Shown: positions 8,007 through 12,413 of the stretch, in pieces | Layout: the number at the start of each line of letters is the position of its first letter | How positions within the stretch are numbered: position 1 is the first letter of the stretch | Assembly (NCBI GenBank): GCA_013695885.1 | Contig: JACCZP010000294.1 | Span: forward strand, 1-12,413 | DNA length: 12,413 nucleotides | Direction of reading: 5' to 3' | Source of the DNA: Thermoleophilaceae bacterium | GTDB lineage: Bacteria; Actinomycetota; Thermoleophilia; Solirubrobacterales; Thermoleophilaceae | The notes under the pieces: generated by a model | The model's input: the letters and a program-made list of their open reading frames with translations, nothing else | Databases searched by the model: none | What the model was told of the DNA's origin: nothing | Translations under genes and position numbers: made by a program

Positions 8007-8878
8007 CCCGGCGTGGCACGGGCGCGCTCGACGGCGCGGTCGACCACGTCGCCGAGCAGGGTGAGTCCCTCGAGCCCCGGCATCTCCGACACCATGGCGT
8101 CGATCGAGCGTGCCTGCTCGCGCCCCTCGTCGGAGTCCCCGAACAGGTAGAGCGCCAGCGCGTCCACCTCCTCCTCGGACTTCGGACCGGTCCCCACCGG
8201 GCTCCAGACGTTCTCGAACACCCAGCGGATCAAGGCGCGCACACGCGGAGGAGCGTTCTCGAGCCGAGCCCGGGCCTGGGCCCGGTAGAAGGCGAAGTGG
8301 CGGCGCTCGTCCTGGATGACCTTGCGCAGCATGGCGTGCAGCTGCGGGTTGCTCGAGCGGCGGATGAGCGCGTAGTACGCGGTAAGCGTGGTGAGCTCGT
8401 TGATCGCCCCCCAGGCCATGTGGAGTGCGACGAAGTGGCGGGAGACCAGCGACCCGAACATGGTCGGGAGCAGGGCGAACTGGTGGCCGACCCCGAGCCT
8501 CTCCCGGATCGCCTTGACCCGGTTGGGGCGGCTGGGCATGGGCGTGCTGCCGTCCGGGAGCTTCGGCTCGGCGGGCAGCTCGACGCCGTAGTGACGCAGG
8601 AAGTCCGAGAAGGCCTCGCCGTGCCAGAGCTCCTCGTACACCCAGCAGGAGAGGAACGCGGTCACCTGCGGGTCGTTGGCCGCTCGCGAGGCCAGGAGAT
8701 CCCGCAGGTAGATCACCGTGTGGGTCTCGATGTCCATCATGTAGTGCATGCACATGATGTCCCCGGCGGAGAGCGGGTGGTTGGGGATGTCGTCCCAGTC
8801 CACGTCGCTCAGGTCCACCCGCCTGGAGGCGCGCATGTAGCGGTCGATGTCGAAGTCGATGAGGGTCTTGGCGGTCAT
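7892..8878 (-). CDS. Diiron ferritin-like protein, acyl-ACP desaturase-like
   Basis: This is a predicted four-helix-bundle diiron protein of 328 residues. Likely iron ligands are E51 (DIETH), E83 with H86 (EELWH), E161 (NELTT) and E191 with H194 (DERRH). That is the E, ExxH, E, ExxH pattern of ferritin-like diiron enzymes such as soluble acyl-ACP desaturases and related oxygenases. No signal peptide or membrane segment is visible, so it is probably cytoplasmic. Desaturation or oxygenation of a lipid-like substrate is plausible, but the reaction is not proven. Start ATG 8878 has only a weak ribosome binding site. The C-terminal 40 residues after GYAG are low-complexity and lie opposite the small frameshifted gene, so the true C-terminus may differ. 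It lies 77 bases downstream of the PhzF gene. Confidence 0.8.
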   Translation of the reverse strand: MTAKTLIDFDIDRYMRASRRVDLSDVDWDDIPNHPLSAGDIMCMHYMMDIETHTVIYLRDLLASRAANDPQVTAFLSCWVYEELWHGEAFSDFLRHYGVELPAEPKLPDGSTPMPSRPNRVKAIRERLGVGHQFALLPTMFGSLVSRHFVALHMAWGAINELTTLTAYYALIRRSSNPQLHAMLRKVIQDERRHFAFYRAQARARLENAPPRVRALIRWVFENVWSPVGTGPKSEEEVDALALYLFGDSDEGREQARSIDAMVSEMPGLEGLTLLGDVVDRAVERARATPGYAGVPTAAASSATSGTPMALSRRDSDRNAKPLISVEV

Positions 8879-8955
8879 AGGGCTGTCTTTCGCACGCGGC
8901 CGCGGTCCAGTTCACACGCCGCGAGGATCGCCGTGACCGGTGGCCCGGCCGAGGC
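8879..8955. other. Gap between PhzF and diiron genes
   Basis: This 77-base spacer separates two minus-strand genes. It is GC-rich with several short GGCC palindromes near 8943-8956, but I see no clear terminator hairpin with a T-run. I also see no promoter that I can support. It is the only unbroken gap on the right-hand minus strand, so the diiron gene may be a separate unit from the sugar operon or its last member. Confidence 0.4.
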
Positions 8956-9813
8956 CTACCCCATGACGCCACGGTCGAGGACGGCCTCGAGCACCAGCAC
9001 CGCGTGGCCGCCCACCCGCACGTTGCCGGGACTGCCGGGTGCGCCACCCACCTCGACGGCGATCGTGCTCGGGCGCCCGACCTCCGCCCCCTGGGCGATG
9101 GTCACCCGGCCGGGCGCCGCGCCCCGGTAGACGCGGAGCGCGCCGAGAGCGCCGGCGGCCGATCCCGTCGCCGGGTCCTCGGGCACGCCGAGCAGGGGCG
9201 CGAAGAAGCGTTGGGCCACCACCCCGGGAGGGTCCTCGCACCAGGCGGCCAGGCCGACCACGCCCTCGAGCGCCGCGATGCCCTCGAGATCGGGCGAGGC
9301 CCGCGCGAGCGCCGCCCGGTCCTCGACCTCGGCGAACGCCTGGGGCAGGGCGGTCCGGCAGACCTGAGGGGCGCCGGCCAGCGCGTCGAGGCCGAGCAGC
9401 GCGGCCGTGCGCCCGCGATCGAGCTCGGGACCGAGCAACGGCTCGGGCTGGGTCATGGTCGCCTCACCGCCTGGGGTCATGTCCACCGGCACGTCGCCGG
9501 CGCCGGTGGCGAACACGGTCCGTCCCTCGGAGGGGATGCGGCCGAGACGCGCGAGCGCGAGCGCCGCCCCCACCACCGGATGTCCGGCGAGGGGGATCTC
9601 GGCGCGGGGGGTGAAGATCCGCAGCCGCGCGCCGGCCTCGAGCACGAAGACGGTCTCGGAGAGCCCGAGCTCGGCGGCGAGGCTTCCCATCGTGTGATCG
9701 TCGAGAGCGTCGGCGTCGAGCACCACCGCGAGCGGGTTGCCCTCGAAGGGACGATCGGCGAAGACGTCGAGCCAGAGCACGTGCAGGCCCCCGGTCGGCG
9801 CGACGGCGCTCAC
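8956..9813 (-). CDS. PhzF family protein (isomerase/epimerase-like fold)
   Basis: PhzF proteins have a diaminopimelate-epimerase-like two-lobed fold. PhzF itself isomerises an intermediate of phenazine synthesis, while most relatives have no known substrate. The 285-residue product has the family hallmarks: LDVFADRPFEGNPLAVVL (residues 15-32), the catalytic glutamate in SETVF (E53), FTPRAEIPLAGHPVVGAA (67-84), and DPATGSAAGAL (213-223) in the second lobe. The length is normal. The GTG start at 9813 overlaps the stop of the upstream membrane-protein gene by four bases, so translation is probably coupled. No other phenazine genes are visible, so a phenazine role is unlikely. The link to the sugar-nucleotide genes upstream is positional only. 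Confidence 0.88.
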   Translation of the reverse strand: MSAVAPTGGLHVLWLDVFADRPFEGNPLAVVLDADALDDHTMGSLAAELGLSETVFVLEAGARLRIFTPRAEIPLAGHPVVGAALALARLGRIPSEGRTVFATGAGDVPVDMTPGGEATMTQPEPLLGPELDRGRTAALLGLDALAGAPQVCRTALPQAFAEVEDRAALARASPDLEGIAALEGVVGLAAWCEDPPGVVAQRFFAPLLGVPEDPATGSAAGALGALRVYRGAAPGRVTIAQGAEVGRPSTIAVEVGGAPGSPGNVRVGGHAVLVLEAVLDRGVMG

Positions 9814-10484
9814 TTCGGCGGCTCGTCGTCGCCCAGCACGATCTCCTCACCCCGGCGCAGTAGCCGCAACCCGAGCGCGAGCGCGGCGAGCATCGCGGCC
9901 GTGGCCAGCGTGATCTGCACGGAGACGAGCCCCTCGCGTGTCCAGTAGACGTCCTCGAGGTCGAGCAGCAGGGCGGACTCGTCGAGGGTGAGGCCCATCC
10001 CCGCCCCCATCGGGATGGCCAGCTTCGGCGTCAGCCGCTCGTCGTGGGTCGTGACCGCCACCGCCCCGGCCACGAAGGCCATCGCTATCCCCGGCACGAA
10101 GTGGTGGATGTGGCGCCGGCCCACGGTCACGTTGCGGAACGGCCCCCAGGCGTCGCGGTCGCGCAGCAGGTAGGTGATCGCGCGCACCGCACCGAACGAC
10201 GCGACGAACGAGGCCAGCAGGTTGAACAGCGCGTTCTCCTGCGGTGAGACGTCCTGGTAGCCGGTGACCGCCACCAGCGCGGTCTCGGCCACCGCCTCCC
10301 CGGCGGCGTCGATTAGGTCGTCCGTCTGCTGGGGCAGCGGCGCCGAGCCCCGGCGCCAGACGCGGGCGAGCTCCACCCCGAACACCGCGGTGGTGGTCCC
10401 GCCCGCGACGACGCCGATCGCGACCGTGAGCCGCTCGGGGGTGCCCCACCGCCGCCGCCGGCGTACGAGCGGTCGAGGGAGCAT
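9810..10484 (-). CDS. Integral membrane protein with HIHHFVPGI motif, function unknown
   Basis: This is a multi-spanning membrane protein of 224 residues from ATG 10484. Hydrophobic segments lie at about 18-40, 85-106, 129-146 and 187-209, with a weaker one near 157-175. A very basic N-terminus (RRRRRW) suggests a cytoplasmic start. Two segments look diagnostic: HIHHFVPGI (125-133) and LTLDESALLLDLEDVYW (165-181). I recall similar motifs in uncharacterised actinobacterial membrane proteins. Clustered His, Glu and Asp residues could bind a metal, which is an inference. ATG 10484 overlaps the stop of the acyltransferase gene as TGATG, typical of coupled translation. GTG 10493 is an alternative start giving three more residues. 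No function is assigned. Confidence 0.78.
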   Translation of the reverse strand: MLPRPLVRRRRRWGTPERLTVAIGVVAGGTTTAVFGVELARVWRRGSAPLPQQTDDLIDAAGEAVAETALVAVTGYQDVSPQENALFNLLASFVASFGAVRAITYLLRDRDAWGPFRNVTVGRRHIHHFVPGIAMAFVAGAVAVTTHDERLTPKLAIPMGAGMGLTLDESALLLDLEDVYWTREGLVSVQITLATAAMLAALALGLRLLRRGEEIVLGDDEPPK

Positions 10485-11203
10485 CAGCGCCACCGCTCGA
10501 TCAGCTCCTCGTCGGCGGTCCGGCGAAGCACGCGGGCCGGCACTCCGACGACCACGGCGCGGGCCGGAACGTCGACGGTCACGACCGCCCCCGCGCCCAC
10601 CAGCGCCTCCTCGCCCACCTCCACGCCCGGCAGGAGGGTGGCACCGCCGCCCACCCGGCAGGCTCGGCGCAGAGTGACGCCGCGCAGGGCCATCTCCGCA
10701 GGGTGACGCCCCATCGTCGGGTCGTTGGTGGTGGTCACGCCCGGCGCCACGAACACCTCGTCCTCCACCAGGGTGAAGGCGGTCAGGTAGCAGCCCGTCT
10801 GGATGCGCACCCCGCTGCCCACCTCGACGTCGTTGTCGATCGCCGATCCGCGCCCCACCACCGAGCCGGCACCCACCGTCGTCCGCTCACGCACGTGCGC
10901 CTGGTCGCCCACGACGGCGCCCTCCCCGATCCGGGCGCCGGCGACGAGCACCGCCCCGGCGCACACCGTCGCCCGGGCGCCGACCACCAGAGCTCGCGGC
11001 GTCCCGCCGGGCGCACGCGATCCAGGCCCGAGCGCGAGCGGCTTGCCGAGCACGGCGCCGTCCTGGATCCGTGCGCCCTCGCCGACCACGGTCCCGGCGT
11101 GGATGACCACGTTGCCGCCGATCTCCACCGACCCGGGCAGCGCGACGCCCTCGCCGAGCAGCAGCCCGGGCGCACGGTCGGAGGGGCGAAGCTCAGGCGG
11201 CAC
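10484..11203 (-). CDS. Left-handed beta-helix acyltransferase, WbpD-like
   Basis: This is a hexapeptide-repeat transferase of 239 residues. Imperfect [LIV]-G-x4 repeats cover most of the chain, forming two tracts (about 15-60 and 70-215) of a left-handed beta-helix. Such trimeric enzymes transfer acetyl or other acyl groups from CoA or ACP to sugars or amines. DNDVEVGSGVRIQTGCYLTAFTLVEDEVFVAPGVTTTND resembles WbpD-type UDP-2-acetamido-3-amino-dideoxyglucuronate N-acetyltransferases and similar sugar-nucleotide acyltransferases. The tail ends VVVGVPARVLRR, as is common in this family. At 239 residues it is longer than typical WbpD (about 190) because of extra N-terminal coils. The GTG start at 11203 overlaps the upstream Gfo/Idh gene by 11 bases. 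The dehydrogenase neighbours support a role in amino-sugar nucleotide synthesis; the exact substrate is inferred. Confidence 0.82.
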   Translation of the reverse strand: MPPELRPSDRAPGLLLGEGVALPGSVEIGGNVVIHAGTVVGEGARIQDGAVLGKPLALGPGSRAPGGTPRALVVGARATVCAGAVLVAGARIGEGAVVGDQAHVRERTTVGAGSVVGRGSAIDNDVEVGSGVRIQTGCYLTAFTLVEDEVFVAPGVTTTNDPTMGRHPAEMALRGVTLRRACRVGGGATLLPGVEVGEEALVGAGAVVTVDVPARAVVVGVPARVLRRTADEELIERWR

Positions 11204-12206
11204 GGGCCGAGAGGTCGAGAGCGCCCTGGAGGGCCTCCAGCACGCGCACCACCCGCAGTCCGCTCGAGCCGTCGGAGCGCGGCGCGGCGCCGTCGCGCAC
11301 CCGTTCCACGAAGTGCCGGCACTCGATCCGCAGGGGCTCCTCGTTGGACACGCGGGGACTCCACACGTCGCCCGAGCGGGCGATGTACTCGCCGTAGGAG
11401 GAGAAGTCCTGGTCGAAGCCCTTGTCGTGGACGGTGACCTTCTGCTCGAGGGCCATGTCGTCGAAGGTGGCCATCCGCCGCGAGCCCACCACCGTGAGCC
11501 GCCGCTCCTTGTGGGGATCGAGCCAGGAGAGATGGAGGTGCGCGGCCACCCCGGAGGGGAAGCGCAGGTAGCAGAACACGACGTCCTCGACCCCGTCCCG
11601 CATGTAGCTCTCGCCCCATGCGTCGAGCTCGCTGGGCTCCTCGCCGACGAGGCGCAGGACCACCGAGACGTCGTGGGCGCCGAGGCTCCACAGGGCGTTC
11701 TCGTCGGCGCGGATCTTGCCCAGGTTCACCCGGTGGGAATAGACGTAGTGGATGTCGCCGAGGTCGCCTCGGACCGCGATGTCGCGGAGCAGCTCGATCC
11801 CGGGGTGGTACTCGAGCAGGTGCCCGACCATCAGCACCCGCCCGGCCCCGTCGGCCGCGGCGACCACCCGCTCGGCGTCGACCACGGACTGTGCGAGCGG
11901 CTTCTCCACCATGCAGTGCTTGCCCGCTGCCAGGACGCGCTCGGCCAGGTCGGCATGGCTGGGCACGTGCGTGGCCACCACGACGGCATCGAGCTCGGGA
12001 TCGGCCAGGAGCTCGTCGATGTCGGCGCTCACGCGGGCGCCCGGCAGCTCCGCGCCCCAGCGCTCACGCGCCGCCCCGGCCGCGTCGCAGATCCAGCGCA
12101 GGTCGGCTTCGGGCAGGCGGTCGAAGTTCCGTGCGAGGTTCGGGCCCCAGTACCCGAGCCCCACCACGCCCACCGACACTGGCCGGGACGCCCCCGGCCG
12201 GTTCAT
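11193..12206 (-). CDS. Gfo/Idh/MocA family sugar-nucleotide dehydrogenase, WbpB-like
   Basis: This is an NAD(P)-dependent oxidoreductase of 337 residues. The N-terminal Rossmann fold has GLGYWG at residues 16-21. EKPLA (101-105) holds the family's catalytic Lys102. The C-terminal alpha/beta substrate domain (from about 125) includes GHLLEYHPG and SLGAHDVSVVL, where H178 is the probable catalytic histidine. Its neighbours, a UDP-sugar 6-dehydrogenase before and a beta-helix acyltransferase after, match WbpA-WbpB-WbpD. In that pathway WbpB oxidises C3 of UDP-GlcNAcA before transamination. This assignment rests on context; the family alone covers many sugars. ATG 12206 overlaps the upstream gene's stop as ATGA, so translation is likely coupled. 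The length is normal for the family. Confidence 0.87.
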   Translation of the reverse strand: MNRPGASRPVSVGVVGLGYWGPNLARNFDRLPEADLRWICDAAGAARERWGAELPGARVSADIDELLADPELDAVVVATHVPSHADLAERVLAAGKHCMVEKPLAQSVVDAERVVAAADGAGRVLMVGHLLEYHPGIELLRDIAVRGDLGDIHYVYSHRVNLGKIRADENALWSLGAHDVSVVLRLVGEEPSELDAWGESYMRDGVEDVVFCYLRFPSGVAAHLHLSWLDPHKERRLTVVGSRRMATFDDMALEQKVTVHDKGFDQDFSSYGEYIARSGDVWSPRVSNEEPLRIECRHFVERVRDGAAPRSDGSSGLRVVRVLEALQGALDLSARAA

Positions 12207-12413
12207 AGACGGACGAGGTTCTCCGCGGTGATGCCGCGCGTGACCCCGCGGAAGTCCACGACGAGCGGCGCGCCGTTGACGATCCTCTGGACGTCGAGGC
12301 CCGGGTGTGCGGTGACGATCACGGCGGCGTCCACCCCCTCCAGCGCAGAGTCGAGCGGCTCCGAGGACAGCTCGAAGTCCGGGAGGTCGGGCACGTGCTC
12401 GTCGTGATAGGTC
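12203..12413 (-). CDS. Nucleotide-sugar dehydrogenase, C-terminal part (5' end outside window)
   Basis: Only the last 69 codons are present; the gene continues past the right edge. The segment TYHDEHVPDLPDFELSSEPLDSALEGVDAAVIVTAHPGLDVQRIV...LVVDFRGVTRG matches the C-terminal domain of UDP-glucose/GDP-mannose dehydrogenases, including the YHD-x-HVP strand, an AVIVTAH segment and a final VVDFRG similar to the usual VVDTRN. These enzymes oxidise a nucleotide sugar at C6 to a uronic acid. With the WbpB-like and WbpD-like genes downstream, a UDP-GlcNAc 6-dehydrogenase (WbpA-type) is likely, though UDP-glucose or UDP-ManNAc cannot be excluded from this fragment. Its stop overlaps the next gene's start by four bases (ATGA). 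Confidence 0.82.
   Translation of the reverse strand, partial: TYHDEHVPDLPDFELSSEPLDSALEGVDAAVIVTAHPGLDVQRIVNGAPLVVDFRGVTRGITAENLVRL

Noticed and set aside
7812..9047. 411-residue minus-strand frame overlapping the diiron gene
   Set aside because: The translation is Arg/Pro/Gly-rich and lacks motifs. The 7892-8878 frame shows the diiron ligand pattern instead.
10803..12407. Long plus-strand open frame of 534 residues opposite the sugar genes
   Set aside because: It is the shadow of the Gfo/Idh and acyltransferase genes; the translation is rich in His, Val and Gly with no motif, while the minus strand shows clear enzyme signatures.

Overview
The window is a 12.4 kb piece of a very GC-rich bacterial chromosome. 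Coding codons end almost always in G or C, GTG starts are common, and genes are tightly packed. The gene order ssb-rpsR-rplI-dnaB, the cysteine-containing S18 and the style of the accessory genes suggest an actinobacterium. A deep-branching class such as Thermoleophilia is a guess from gene order and composition, not a proof. No rRNA, tRNA, CRISPR array, transposase or intein was seen.

Left part (1-5195, + strand): a core replication/translation block. A 230-base gene-free leader precedes ssb, rpsR (S18), rplI (L9), the replicative helicase dnaB, a DnaC/DnaI-like AAA+ ATPase that is probably the helicase loader, and purA. The gaps rpsR-rplI and rplI-dnaB each hold a copy of the same 68-base element (64/68 identical) with a perfect 7-bp hairpin. 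This is the clearest unexplained structure in the window.

Middle (5208-8878): a minus-strand set reads tetR -> SDR oxidoreductase -> second SDR oxidoreductase, ending tail-to-tail 12 bases from purA. The tetR start faces a short plus-strand gene across an AT-rich, palindromic promoter/operator region. That plus-strand gene has a strong ribosome binding site but appears broken by a one-base frameshift. Its 3' end overlaps, tail to tail, the end of a minus-strand diiron (ferritin/acyl-ACP desaturase-like) protein gene.

Right part (8956-12413, minus strand): a compact operon whose neighbouring genes all overlap by 1 to 11 bases. In transcription order it has a nucleotide-sugar dehydrogenase (only its C-terminus is in the window), a Gfo/Idh/MocA sugar dehydrogenase, a left-handed beta-helix acyltransferase, an integral membrane protein and a PhzF-family enzyme. 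The first three match the logic of a WbpA-WbpB-WbpD type pathway for an acylated amino-uronic sugar nucleotide used in surface glycans. The WbpE-type aminotransferase is not in the window. The roles of the membrane protein and the PhzF protein there are unknown.
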